Assembly (NCBI RefSeq): GCF_900188315.1
Contig: NZ_LT897781.1
Span: 1,922,001-1,986,000 of the forward strand
Length of the DNA: 64,000 nucleotides
From: Marinobacter sp. es.042
GTDB lineage: Bacteria; Pseudomonadota; Gammaproteobacteria; Pseudomonadales; Oleiphilaceae
Reading direction: 5' to 3'
Part shown: in pieces, positions 37,600-48,203 of the stretch
How positions within the stretch are numbered: the first letter of the stretch is position 1
How the letters are laid out: every line of letters starts with the position of its first letter
Translations under genes and position numbers: made by a program
The notes under the pieces: generated by a model
Database searches by the model: none
The model's input: the letters and a program-made list of their open reading frames with translations, nothing else
What the model was told of the DNA's origin: nothing

Positions 37600-40500
37600 C
37601 AGAAGCCCCCCTGCGGAACGCCAGTTGCTGTTCCCAATCCCGGCGAAGGGCCAAACCCGCCACCCGAGCCTCCAAATCCGCTACCTGAGCCACCACTTCC
37701 CCCGCCGCAGCAGGTTTCACACTCTTCCGGACAGAACTGCTCATCCACCGCAATGGAGCTGGGCGCAGGCGAGTAGTTGGTGCCACCGCCACTGCCACCG
37801 TAATAGCCACCACCATAGAAACCGCCACCCAGGCCGCCGCCACCACTGCCACCGCCGTCACAGGAGTCGCCACTGATGGCGTTCCAGATCATGGTGGCCG
37901 CGTTTTCGATGATGGAGCCAATGGCGCACTCAGCAGAGTAGTTGCAGATCGCCCGGTAACTGCGCCGCAAACAGCCGCCGCCCGTTGCCGTGCCATCGCC
38001 ACTGGGCTCAAAGTCCTGCAGGGCCACAATCCGGTAGGGCACGCGCACCACCTGCCCCGGGGACAGAACATCCGGAATATCCGTCAGGTAATCGAAGCGT
38101 GCGTATTCGTCCCCTGTGGGCAGCGTGGTTTGAACGTCATAGGCTTCGATCAGTCCGTGGTTGGTCAGGGTGAATTCACCCTGGAAAACCTCACCCTTCT
38201 TGAGCATGGGCAGGTTCACCGACATGGGTTCGAACAGCACCACCGGTGCCGGTACGTTGGTTTCGTAAGTGGCTTCCAGCATGATGTCGTAGCGGTCTTC
38301 CAGGGTGATCTCGGTGACCGAGAACTCCACATTGATCAGTTGGTTCATCAGGAAGACCTGTTCCTGGGTGGTTACCCCTGCCTTCACCCACAGGTGGCCG
38401 GACACGGATTCGTGATCAAACGCCGAGGCGCGGAAGCTGTAGCGGCCGACCGGGATATCGGTCAGCTCGCCAAAGCCGTCTGCGTCGGTGGTCAGTTCGT
38501 ACACTTCCGACAGCACCTGGGTATTCTGCAGTTTGATCTTCACGTTACCCAGGCCCGGAATCGGCTCCATGTTTTCATCCAGGGTGGCGGTGTAGATGTC
38601 CACGGTGTGGAAGAATACGTCGCCAGTGGTTGAATCGGTGGCGGCTACCAGCACCGGCACTTCCATGGGTTCCAGGTTGTCCGCGGTGATGCGTACCTTG
38701 AACAGGTAGTCGCCCACCGGCACCGAGGCATCCGGCGCGGCGGCGACCTGAATGTCGGTCTGCTCGCCCACGGCCAGAGAGGACAGGTTGGCCGGCGTCA
38801 GCAGGCGGAACCACGAAGGCGCGGCGCCACCGGTTTCGTTCACCAGGCTGATGGACAGGTTGCGTGCGCTGTCCAGGCCGGTGTTCTTAACGGTGATGCT
38901 TTCCTGCTGGGACTGCCCCAGGCCAACGCCGGTATCCACGAGGGATGGCTGTGCCAGCAGGATCGGCTGGGCTTCGGTCAGGAAATACTCCACCGCCACG
39001 GTGCCCAGTGGTTCTGAACGGTTATCCGCGAGTACATTGAACCGCAGGGTGCCGCTTTCGGCCGCGGAGGCATCGCCGGAAAACTTCAGTTTGAAGTAGG
39101 CGGTCTGGTTTTCACCGATGGTCTTGGTGGCACCCAGATCAAAGCTCATACCCTCCGGTACGGGCAAGGCATTGCCTTCGCTGTCGGTGGACGGCGCATA
39201 GGCCAGGCGCACGTTGCTCAACTGCGTGGCGTAGCCGGAACGTACTTTGATATCCAGGTCGTACTCGTAGTTGCGCGGAATGGTCAGACGGGCCTTGGCC
39301 GGCGACACACCTGCGCCCTCCACCACGAAGGTCCCGTCTTGCGGCCGCTCCACCATGCTCGGGTGCAACACGGCCACGGAGTATTCACCGGATTCCGATG
39401 CGCCCGGGGTGAACTTGTACACGAAGTCGCCATTGCTGTTGGTGTACACCGGGAAGGTGCGCTCGAAGCCACGGGTAGTGAGCACCAGCGTCAGCGGTAC
39501 GTTGGCCAACGGTGCGTCGCTCTGGCGATCGATGGCCTGACCAGCGATCTCCAAGGTATCGCCCACGAAGGCGGTGGCCGGGCTGATATTGCCCAGGGCA
39601 CCGTAGTACGGCGTTTCCTTCAGGCTGACCGGGCTGCTGGCGCGAGTGCCTTCGATGGCCACGAAGGTGTCACGGCCCGTGTGGTACCGGAATTTGTCGA
39701 TTTCCAGATGAACCGTGACGTTATCAGGGGCCGAGGACGGGACATCAATCTCCAACACACCTGAGGTGTAGGTGTCGTTGGCCGGAATTCGCGCGACGGT
39801 GTCGCCGTTGCTAACGGTGATCACGTTGCCGGCTGCCTGGCGCACGGCCTGCTGGCTGAGTACGTTGCCGTCGCCATCTTTCAGGATCAACCGAACCTCA
39901 CTGGAATCGGCCTTGCCATTGTTGGTGGCTAACAGCAGCTCGGTTTCAACGTCGGACAGGTTTTCCAGTTTCAGGCGCACCTTGCCGGTTGCCCCTCGCA
40001 CGAACTCTTCGGCCTGAACCGTGGCGACCAGGCCGGACTGGCCGATCTGCACGGATTCACGCTGTTCGATGGTGACGGACTGGCCCGGCTTGGGCTGCAC
40101 GACAATCTGGGTGTCGATGTCGGTGAGTGTGGGCAGCTTATCGTAGCCACCAATCACCACTGGCACGTCGGTAAAGCTTCCGGGCTCAACGGTGAAGCGC
40201 TCGGACCAGTGCTCGCGAGGCGTGCCGTTGTCCATCAGCGTGGCTTTCAGGCGGGCCTGAACCACGGTGCTGGCACCGGCGTTGGCAACACGGAACACGA
40301 CGCGGTTCATCACGCCACGATCCAGTGCGGTGCCGGAATCGTCAGCCAGCAGGGAGACGCTCAACGCCGGCATTAGCAAGTCGTGATTCACGCTGCTGAC
40401 GTCGTTGTCGTCAACCGCCACCACACGATAGAGCCGGTCTGCCGGGGCACCGCTGGTCAGGTTGCCACCGTTGTAGTCGAGATCCTCGAAGCTGCGGGCA

Positions 40501-43500
40501 CTCAGGCGGCTGTCGTTCAACTTGACGGCGTTGGAGCCATCCATCCGGTAGACGTCAAAGCCGACCGCCGATGATTTGGAGTGATTCCACTGCAGCGCCG
40601 GGCGGCCCTGGTCAGCCAGAGCAATGCTCAGGTCACTGACCGGCAGCAGGTCGACGTTCAGGTATTCTGCGTTGGACGGGGCGGATTCGTTACCCGCTGT
40701 GTCGACCGCGGTCACCAGGTAGAGGTGCTCGGTGGCCGACGGGCGGGAATCCAGGGCAATGATGTCCGGAATGCCGTTCTGTAGTGGCGTATACCCTGCC
40801 ATGGTGGTTGGCGCAGAGCCTTCCGGCAGATCCACGCGGTACAGGTTGTACTTCAGCAGGCCATCCTGGGCTTCACTCGCGGGCGGCTGCCAACGGGCAA
40901 CAATACCGGTGCCGTTCAGTTCCAGGCTGAGGTTTTCCGGCGCATCCGGCGCGGTGCCGTCGGCAGTCACAGAAACCGGTTGGCTGGGCGCACTTTCAGC
41001 GACTTCGCCGTTCTGGGAGCGCAGGCTGACGATGGCGTACTGGTAGATGCCATCGGTCAGCGCGACGGAGGAACCATCCACGTACTGCATGGTGTCCGGG
41101 TAGCTGAGCTCGGCAAGTTCGGTCAGTTCCGTTTCACCCGGCGCCTGTCGGAACAGTTTGTAGCCGGAAGCGTTTTCAACGTCACTCCAGATCAGCTCCA
41201 CCTGGCCACCCGGCAGGGCACGGGCAGTGAGGCCGGTGGGTGTTGCCAGCGGTGGCAATTGGCCCTGGTAGACCTGGAACTCTGCATCGGCAGGGAGCTT
41301 GGTGCTCTCGTTACCGAGGTCGTCCCGGGCGCTGTATTGGAAAGCCAGGATTTCGGCGGTGGGCTCACCAGTGCTGTTCTGGCCGGCAGACAGCGGCAGG
41401 CGGAAGCGACCGGAGTAGATCGGTGCACCCGGCAGAGACGCGCCGTCTTTGGTCAGGTTGATGCCGTTGCTGTAGTCAGTAATCACTTCCTCGCCCTGCT
41501 CGCCGATCACAACCGGCACCAGCTTGGGCATGTCACCCGGCATCACATCGTCCGCAAGGGTGACAACCACTTCCACTTCCTGGCCGAGGCCAGAGGCATC
41601 GGCTTCGTTCTCGATCGGGGAACCCGGGTTAATCTGCAGTTTGGCAACTGCCGGGCCCTGGGTATCGACCACGAAGTTTTTGCCTTCCATGACCTCGGTG
41701 CCGCGATTGCCCACGTCATCGTGTGCAGAGAGTACGGCAATGGCAGTACCAGACTTGTTGGTGGGCTCAATCCGGAAGTGGCCGGTGTACAGGGTGTCAT
41801 CCGAGTAATCCCGGTTCAGGGTGGCCACCATGGGCAGGCCGCCGCTCACAGTGAACGCCAGGTACGGAGTGGTTTTCAGCGGTTCACTAAAGACCACTTC
41901 CAAGTCCACCTGCCCCGGGGCAACGCGGCCGGTGCCTTCGTCATAACTGCCCTGCGGGGTCATGCGGATTTCAACTGCATGAGGCGCTGTACTGTCGGAT
42001 GCTGCGCTGGCAGTAGCCGACGGCTCGCTCTCGGTTCCCAGATCGTTCAGGCTCACCACTCGGTAGTAGTACTCGCCGTCGTCCACCGGCAGATCCTGGA
42101 AGGTGGTCTTCTGAAGCATCTGCGTGGTGATGCGCTCGGCCATGGCCGGATCCGTGAACTCGCTGGAGGACCGATAGACGTGGTAACCGGCAGCGTTTTC
42201 AACAGCGGACCAGGACAGGGCAATCTGGCCTAGGGGTTTGCTCTGGGCGGTGACGCCCTGCGGGGCGTCCGGCAGGGAGCTGTCGAGGGTGATGGTGACT
42301 GGGTCGCTGGCGTTGCCGTAGATGCCTCGATTGGTGTAGGCCGCCTCCGCAACAATTACGTTCTCGCCCTCGATCAGCTCTAGTTGGTCGGAGAAGCGGC
42401 CCTCCGAACCACTGTAAATCTGCGTGCCCAATTCAGCACCGTTTTGCAGGACCCGAATCTTTGAGCCAGGCTCTGCACGACCATCAAATCTCACTACATC
42501 CTTATTGGTCGCGTAACCGGTTTCTGGGCTCACAATTTCAGGTGCCGCAGGAGGTTCCAGTGCAACGTTCACCGAAACAGCCAGTTCGGAGTGGTTGTTC
42601 AGGGTGTCGTAAACGGTTGCCACAAGCACATAGTCACCGTCTTCGACCTCAACGAGATTCCAGGGGAGCTCATAGGCAGGGGCTGCGGTGTAATCTACCC
42701 CAACAATGCTGGCTCCCGCCACGAGCTCTGCACGGCTCAATCCTGCGGGATCGTCAGCATAAATCCGGATCACGCCATTGCGAGTGATAGTACTGCCATC
42801 AACCAAGTCAGCTTCGGTTTTGCCATCAAAGTGAGTGATCCGCTTAATGCTTGGCCCCTCAGTGTCCTCTTTGGGCGTAACCTCTTGCGTTACAACTTGT
42901 TTTTCTTCACCACCCGATAGGTTCACGGTCGTGACCGCTACGTAATAGGTAGTGCCATTTTGAAGACCGGCAATGGCGGTTTTCAGTGTGTTTGAAGCCA
43001 CCACATTCGCGGCTTCGAGGCCAGCGACAGAGCTGTAATTCGTCGTGCTCAAGTAAATGCGGTAGTTTTTGATCAGGTTGCTTGGCTGGACGCCACTCCA
43101 CTCAAGCTCGATTTTGCCACTGAACGGCTCGGCAACGAGGTTGGCGGGGTTCGCAAGTAACGTGACTCCCGGATTACTAACTCCAGGGGACTCATTGCTG
43201 GCGTGGTCGTATGCTGTCACACGAACAGGGTAAGAGGTGGCCGACTCAAGACCCGATACGTTAAAGCGAACACGGCCATCAACCAGCGTCACAGCATCGA
43301 TTGCTACGTCAGTAGATTGGACAGTGCCGGCCTTGTTCACGTAGATGCGGTACCCCGCAAGATCCTGGCTCTCATCAATCAAGGGGAGCCAGCTAAGCGC
43401 CAACTCATTAGCTGACGTAGCAACACTGAAGCCCTCTACATTTGGAGGCGCAACGCGGTCCACCGGAGTTGCCGAGACGCTGTTAACTTCTTGTGTGACC

Positions 43501-46500
43501 AGGCCGACATGGTCCCTTGCCACGACAGCCAAATGCACCTCGGTATTGCGCTGCAAATTTTGCAGTTCAACGCCGTTCTGCCCACCCGGCACGCTGGCAT
43601 AAGGCTCCAATCCAATAGTTGAGGAAAACGGCTGAGGTTGGACAAAAACCCAATATTGGGCGATATCGTTACCGTTGGCGAACTCATCATAACCAGACCA
43701 ATCCAGTTTGACTGATGTACCGTCACCTTCGGGGTCGACGTTGAATGCGACTGGCCCTGGAGTAACGTTGTCGTAATAGATTTTCACGACAGCGGGTTCA
43801 CTTGTATTACCGGCGCGATCCCTGGACCGGAAGGTAAAGGTATTTTCGCCCTCCGATAGAGAGAGCTGATGGGAAGACTCAGTGACATAGGTGCTAGAAT
43901 CGAGAATCTGCTCTTCCAGCAAGAGCTTTGAGCCCATCTCCCTTTGGACCACAACAGTGTACTTATTGATGGTTGTTGTATCGCTGGACGGCGATATTAC
44001 AGGAGGTTCGGGTTCGGTAAGATCGACGGTAAAACTGCTTTCCTGATCGGAGCTATTTCCACGAGTGTCCGCGAAGTGGGTTTCGATCAAGTAGCTGCCT
44101 TCAACAAATGGCGAACTTGGGGTGAAGACATAAGTGTAGGTTGCTTCCTCGAAACTCAATGAGCCAGGAACTTCCGAGCCTGCCAACTTGATCACGACTG
44201 AACTGTTTTCCAGATCCAGTTCGGCGCTTCCCGGTTCCTTGACGATTAATTTAACGGAATCCGGTACGTACCCCAGGAACCCACCAGGGTCCTGCTGATA
44301 GATATAGGGTTCGAAATCGTCGACATCCACACTGAGAACGACCGGGTCAGAGGTATTGCCAGCGTCATCACGCGCTACGAGTTCGAGTTCGTTCATCCCT
44401 GGCTCGAGGGGATAGCTTTCTATCCTCCAATCCCCAGATCCCGAATCGACTTTTTGGACGCCATTGAGCGAGATGGAAACGTTATCGGCCCGAGTGCCTG
44501 TTAGTGTGATTGAACGAACATTGATTTCCTGTAGCTGGGTAACATCATGCGATGTCACCACCACGGGCTCCGGTGGTGTGGAGTCAACACTGAATTCGAA
44601 GAGGAAGACATCCTCTGCTTCACCGGTAATTCCGTTCCAGTTCTGGTCCATCCCATCACCAGATGGGGAGAGAATGTCCGGACCGATCTTCAGCTGATAA
44701 CTTCCGTCCACCAGCGGTTGCTCAAGCGAAACCTGGTAAGTCAGCGAATTTATTCGAGAGATACTCGTTACAGCAGCTGGAGACGCTCCAGAAATTTGGA
44801 TATCAGATGCCGTCAAGGTTGATGGCGCAATCTCGCTGTTAAACCAGATACTGAAACCGGATACTTGGTCACTCAGTATTTGGTTTATGCTGACTTTTCT
44901 GACGGATACATTCTTGAGGACCGGGTTTTCTCTGGCCATGATGTGCACCGAGCCGTCGCTGCCTGCACCACTGTTGTACCCGGCATTGCCCCCTAGCGCT
45001 GAAACGCTGTTCAGATTGAAACCATCAATCGTCTGGTAGTACACCGCCACCCGGCCACCGCCGCCGCCAGCGCCGTAATTGCCACTCACGCCATTGCCCC
45101 CATTGGCCGTAATCGACCCGGAACCGGACAGCGTGTTGACACGCAGCCAAATCGCACCACCACTACCTGCGCCATAATTTGCGCGGGTCGAGCCGTTGCT
45201 GGTGATCTGACCATCCAGAACCAAAGCGTTGGCCGTCAGCCGCAACGCACCACCACCCCGCGTACTACCTCCGCCAGTACCCAGTGAGAACGGCTCACGG
45301 TAGCTACCGTATTCCGGAATGCTTGCGTAACTGCTGTAGTTACCTCCTCGACCACCGTAACTGCCGCCGACCCTTTGTTGTTGTCCCTCCGGTGCGGACT
45401 TGCCTCGGCCGCTCACATCCAAAGCGGATGTCTCGTCTACACTCACCGTGCCAATCACCTGTACATCCAGCTTCTCATCTGAACCAGTGGGGTGCGACAG
45501 TTTCGAACCGTTACGAAGCGAGAGCGAAGCCCAACTTTGAGCTCCACTCAACACAAGCATTCCTTTCTCCAGTGATACGTCACCCCCAGTGGCGATACCC
45601 TCAGTAACGACCTGAGCGCGAGTGTTATTGATAGAGAGCAGACTGAGTCCGGTCGGTTCATCACGAATCACGGTAAATGGATCCGACAACCCCTTACCGG
45701 CGATCCGCAATTCGGACACCTGGCGCGCCTCATCATTGAAATAAACCGTACCGGCACCGCCAGAACCACTGGAGCTATACCCTTCATTTCCTCCTAGGGC
45801 CGATACGTTGTCCAGATTGAACCCATCAATCGTCTGATAGTACACCGCCACCCGGCCACCGCCGCCGCCAGCGCCGTAATTGCCACTCACGCCATTGCCC
45901 CCATTGGCCGTAATCGACCCGGAACCGGACAGCGTGTTGACACGCAGCCAAATCGCACCACCACTACCTGCGCCATAATTTGCGCGGGTCGAGCCGTTGC
46001 TGGTGATCTGACCATCCAGAACCAAAGCGTTGGCCGTCAGGCGCAACGCACCACCACCCCGCGTACTACCTCCGCCAGTACCCAGTGAGAACGGCTCACG
46101 GTAGCTACCGTATTCCGGAATGCTTGAGTAACTGCTGTAGTTACCTCCTCGACCACCGTAACTACCACCGACCCTTTGTTGTTGTCCCTCCGGTGCGGAC
46201 TTGCCTCGGCCGCTCACATCCAAAGCGGATGTCTCGTCTACACTCACCGTGCCAATCACCTGTACATCCAGCTTCTCATCTGAACCAGTGGGGTGCGACA
46301 GTTTCGAACCGTTACGAAGCGAGAGCGAAGCCCAACTTTGAGCTCCACTCAACACAAGCATTCCTTTCTCCAGTGATACGTCACCCCCAGTGGCGATACC
46401 CTCAGTAACGACCTGAGCGCGAGTGTTATTGATAGAGAGCAGACTGAGTCCGGTCGGTTCATCACGAATCACGGTAAATGGATCCGACAACCCCTTACCG

Positions 46501-48116
46501 GCGATCCGCAATTCGGACACCTGGCGCGCCTCATCATTGAAATAAACCGTACCGGCACCGCCAGAACCACTGGAGCTATACCCTTCATTTCCTCCTAGGG
46601 CCGATACGTTGTCCAGATTGAACCCATCAATCGTCTGATAGTACACCGCCACCCGGCCACCGCCGCCGCCAGCGCCGTAATTGCCACTCACGCCATTGCC
46701 CCCATTGGCCGTAATCGACCCGGAACCGGACAGCGTGTTGACACGCAGCCAAATCGCACCACCACTACCTGCGCCATAATTTGCGCGGGTCGAGCCGTTG
46801 CTGGTGATCTGACCATCCAGAACCAAAGCGTTGGCCGTCAGCCGCAACGCACCACCACCCCGCGTACTACCTCCGCCAGTACCCAGTGAGAACGGCTCAC
46901 GGTAGCTACCGTATTCCGGAATGCTTGCGTAACTGCTGTAGTTACCTCCTCGACCACCGTAACTGCCGCCGACCCTTTGTTGTTGTCCCTCCGGTGCGGA
47001 CTTGCCTCGGCCGCTCACATCCAAAGCGGATGTCTCGTCTACACTCACCGTGCCAATCACCTGTACATCCAGCTTCTCATCTGAACCAGTGGGGTGCGAC
47101 AGTTTCGAACCGTTACGAAGCGAGAGCGAAGCCCAACTTTGAGCTCCACTCAACACAAGCATTCCTTTCTCCAGTGATACGTCACCCCCAGTGGCGATAC
47201 CCTCAGTAACGACCTGAGCGCGAGTGTTATTGATAGAGAGCAGACTGAGTCCGGTCGGTTCATCACGAATCACGGTAAATGGATCCGACAACCCCTTACC
47301 GGCGATCCGCAATTCGGACACCTGGCGCGCCTCATCATTGAAATAAACCGTACCGGCACCGCCAGAACCACTGGAGCTATACCCTTCATTTCCTCCTAGG
47401 GCCGATACGTTGTCCAGATTGAACCCATCAATCGTCTGATAGTACACCGCCACCCGGCCACCGCCGCCGCCAGCGCCGTAATTGCCACTCACGCCATTGC
47501 CCCCATTGGCCGTAATCGACCCGGAACCGGACAGCGTGTTGACACGCAGCCAAATCGCACCACCACTACCTGCGCCATAATTTGCGCGGGTCGAGCCGTT
47601 GCTGGTGATCTGACCATCCAGAACCAAAGCGTTGGCCGTCAGGCGCAACGCACCACCACCCCGCGTACTACCTCCGCCAGTACCCAGTGAGAACGGCTCA
47701 CGGTAGCTACCGTATTCCGGAATGCTTGAGTAACTGCTGTAGTTACCTCCTCGACCACCGTAACTACCACCGACCCTTTGTTGTTGTCCCTCCGGTGCGG
47801 ACTTGCCTCGGCCATTTAGATTAATTAACGAGTTGGAATCGACAATCACAGAGCTTGAAACAGTCAGATAAAGCCCGTGAATCGATTCAATGGGATGGTT
47901 CAGAACAGCTCCATTGCGGAGCTCGAGAGAATTTAAAGTATGTGCACCGCTTATGGTTAAAACAGCCCCATCAACCACAAGATCTAACTCGTCGAGTGAA
48001 AAGTCTTCTGCGGCAATAGTCGTGTTATCAGAAATGATCACTTCCGACGCCACAGCGGGCATCGCAACCAGAATCAGGGCCAGAAGCGTCCAAATTTTGC
48101 GAATTACAACGTTCAC
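37599..48116 (-). CDS. Giant exported repeat protein (3505 residues)
   Basis: GTG start at 48116 with AAGGA upstream; Sec signal to about residue 24 (ending AMPAVAS). Residues 102 to about 1032 are 3.5 near-identical 267-residue repeats, each with glycine-rich strands (GGSYGGRGGNYSSY, GAGSGGAIWLRVNTLSGSG, GAGGGGGRVAVYY). Then come about 2300 residues of Ig-like (VVLSVDVDD), FN3-like (PPNVEGFSVATSANELALSW) and CARDB-like (KVRLKLENLSDVETELLL) modules. The tail holds eight Cys, including CPEECETCC, within Gly-rich stretches. It resembles a large adhesin or surface scaffold, but I know no named family for the whole. It lies between a transglutaminase-fold gene and an RHS gene in one transcription direction. 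Confidence 0.88.
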   Translation of the reverse strand: MNVVIRKIWTLLALILVAMPAVASEVIISDNTTIAAEDFSLDELDLVVDGAVLTISGAHTLNSLELRNGAVLNHPIESIHGLYLTVSSSVIVDSNSLINLNGRGKSAPEGQQQRVGGSYGGRGGNYSSYSSIPEYGSYREPFSLGTGGGSTRGGGALRLTANALVLDGQITSNGSTRANYGAGSGGAIWLRVNTLSGSGSITANGGNGVSGNYGAGGGGGRVAVYYQTIDGFNLDNVSALGGNEGYSSSGSGGAGTVYFNDEARQVSELRIAGKGLSDPFTVIRDEPTGLSLLSINNTRAQVVTEGIATGGDVSLEKGMLVLSGAQSWASLSLRNGSKLSHPTGSDEKLDVQVIGTVSVDETSALDVSGRGKSAPEGQQQRVGGSYGGRGGNYSSYASIPEYGSYREPFSLGTGGGSTRGGGALRLTANALVLDGQITSNGSTRANYGAGSGGAIWLRVNTLSGSGSITANGGNGVSGNYGAGGGGGRVAVYYQTIDGFNLDNVSALGGNEGYSSSGSGGAGTVYFNDEARQVSELRIAGKGLSDPFTVIRDEPTGLSLLSINNTRAQVVTEGIATGGDVSLEKGMLVLSGAQSWASLSLRNGSKLSHPTGSDEKLDVQVIGTVSVDETSALDVSGRGKSAPEGQQQRVGGSYGGRGGNYSSYSSIPEYGSYREPFSLGTGGGSTRGGGALRLTANALVLDGQITSNGSTRANYGAGSGGAIWLRVNTLSGSGSITANGGNGVSGNYGAGGGGGRVAVYYQTIDGFNLDNVSALGGNEGYSSSGSGGAGTVYFNDEARQVSELRIAGKGLSDPFTVIRDEPTGLSLLSINNTRAQVVTEGIATGGDVSLEKGMLVLSGAQSWASLSLRNGSKLSHPTGSDEKLDVQVIGTVSVDETSALDVSGRGKSAPEGQQQRVGGSYGGRGGNYSSYASIPEYGSYREPFSLGTGGGSTRGGGALRLTANALVLDGQITSNGSTRANYGAGSGGAIWLRVNTLSGSGSITANGGNGVSGNYGAGGGGGRVAVYYQTIDGFNLNSVSALGGNAGYNSGAGSDGSVHIMARENPVLKNVSVRKVSINQILSDQVSGFSIWFNSEIAPSTLTASDIQISGASPAAVTSISRINSLTYQVSLEQPLVDGSYQLKIGPDILSPSGDGMDQNWNGITGEAEDVFLFEFSVDSTPPEPVVVTSHDVTQLQEINVRSITLTGTRADNVSISLNGVQKVDSGSGDWRIESYPLEPGMNELELVARDDAGNTSDPVVLSVDVDDFEPYIYQQDPGGFLGYVPDSVKLIVKEPGSAELDLENSSVVIKLAGSEVPGSLSFEEATYTYVFTPSSPFVEGSYLIETHFADTRGNSSDQESSFTVDLTEPEPPVISPSSDTTTINKYTVVVQREMGSKLLLEEQILDSSTYVTESSHQLSLSEGENTFTFRSRDRAGNTSEPAVVKIYYDNVTPGPVAFNVDPEGDGTSVKLDWSGYDEFANGNDIAQYWVFVQPQPFSSTIGLEPYASVPGGQNGVELQNLQRNTEVHLAVVARDHVGLVTQEVNSVSATPVDRVAPPNVEGFSVATSANELALSWLPLIDESQDLAGYRIYVNKAGTVQSTDVAIDAVTLVDGRVRFNVSGLESATSYPVRVTAYDHASNESPGVSNPGVTLLANPANLVAEPFSGKIELEWSGVQPSNLIKNYRIYLSTTNYSSVAGLEAANVVASNTLKTAIAGLQNGTTYYVAVTTVNLSGGEEKQVVTQEVTPKEDTEGPSIKRITHFDGKTEADLVDGSTITRNGVIRIYADDPAGLSRAELVAGASIVGVDYTAAPAYELPWNLVEVEDGDYVLVATVYDTLNNHSELAVSVNVALEPPAAPEIVSPETGYATNKDVVRFDGRAEPGSKIRVLQNGAELGTQIYSGSEGRFSDQLELIEGENVIVAEAAYTNRGIYGNASDPVTITLDSSLPDAPQGVTAQSKPLGQIALSWSAVENAAGYHVYRSSSEFTDPAMAERITTQMLQKTTFQDLPVDDGEYYYRVVSLNDLGTESEPSATASAASDSTAPHAVEIRMTPQGSYDEGTGRVAPGQVDLEVVFSEPLKTTPYLAFTVSGGLPMVATLNRDYSDDTLYTGHFRIEPTNKSGTAIAVLSAHDDVGNRGTEVMEGKNFVVDTQGPAVAKLQINPGSPIENEADASGLGQEVEVVVTLADDVMPGDMPKLVPVVIGEQGEEVITDYSNGINLTKDGASLPGAPIYSGRFRLPLSAGQNSTGEPTAEILAFQYSARDDLGNESTKLPADAEFQVYQGQLPPLATPTGLTARALPGGQVELIWSDVENASGYKLFRQAPGETELTELAELSYPDTMQYVDGSSVALTDGIYQYAIVSLRSQNGEVAESAPSQPVSVTADGTAPDAPENLSLELNGTGIVARWQPPASEAQDGLLKYNLYRVDLPEGSAPTTMAGYTPLQNGIPDIIALDSRPSATEHLYLVTAVDTAGNESAPSNAEYLNVDLLPVSDLSIALADQGRPALQWNHSKSSAVGFDVYRMDGSNAVKLNDSRLSARSFEDLDYNGGNLTSGAPADRLYRVVAVDDNDVSSVNHDLLMPALSVSLLADDSGTALDRGVMNRVVFRVANAGASTVVQARLKATLMDNGTPREHWSERFTVEPGSFTDVPVVIGGYDKLPTLTDIDTQIVVQPKPGQSVTIEQRESVQIGQSGLVATVQAEEFVRGATGKVRLKLENLSDVETELLLATNNGKADSSEVRLILKDGDGNVLSQQAVRQAAGNVITVSNGDTVARIPANDTYTSGVLEIDVPSSAPDNVTVHLEIDKFRYHTGRDTFVAIEGTRASSPVSLKETPYYGALGNISPATAFVGDTLEIAGQAIDRQSDAPLANVPLTLVLTTRGFERTFPVYTNSNGDFVYKFTPGASESGEYSVAVLHPSMVERPQDGTFVVEGAGVSPAKARLTIPRNYEYDLDIKVRSGYATQLSNVRLAYAPSTDSEGNALPVPEGMSFDLGATKTIGENQTAYFKLKFSGDASAAESGTLRFNVLADNRSEPLGTVAVEYFLTEAQPILLAQPSLVDTGVGLGQSQQESITVKNTGLDSARNLSISLVNETGGAAPSWFRLLTPANLSSLAVGEQTDIQVAAAPDASVPVGDYLFKVRITADNLEPMEVPVLVAATDSTTGDVFFHTVDIYTATLDENMEPIPGLGNVKIKLQNTQVLSEVYELTTDADGFGELTDIPVGRYSFRASAFDHESVSGHLWVKAGVTTQEQVFLMNQLINVEFSVTEITLEDRYDIMLEATYETNVPAPVVLFEPMSVNLPMLKKGEVFQGEFTLTNHGLIEAYDVQTTLPTGDEYARFDYLTDIPDVLSPGQVVRVPYRIVALQDFEPSGDGTATGGGCLRRSYRAICNYSAECAIGSIIENAATMIWNAISGDSCDGGGSGGGGLGGGFYGGGYYGGSGGGTNYSPAPSSIAVDEQFCPEECETCCGGGSGGSGSGFGGSGGGFGPSPGLGTATGVPQGGF
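45020..47813 (-). repeat. 801-bp in-frame tandem repeats (3.5 copies), in an A-B-A-B pattern
   Basis: Within the giant gene the same 801-bp (267-codon) unit is repeated with very few changes: equivalent points are at 47813, 47012, 46211 and 45410. Copies 1 and 3 share GCTTGAGTAACTG and CGTAACTACCACC on the plus strand, while copies 2 and 4 share GCTTGCGTAACTG and CGTAACTGCCGCC; a third site (GTCAGGCGC against GTCAGCCGC) alternates in the same way. So the last event was duplication of a two-unit block of 1602 bp. Confidence 0.92.
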
Positions 48117-48203
48117 TCGATCGTCCTTTGCGGGTCGTTCAAAACGATGCCGATCATCCTTGAGACCGACTACTCAGCAGGCACCAAGGCCGCGCTTGAT
48201 ATT

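Noticed and set aside
45020..47813. CRISPR array
   Set aside because: Units are 801 bp, contiguous, in frame and coding; there are no spacers.
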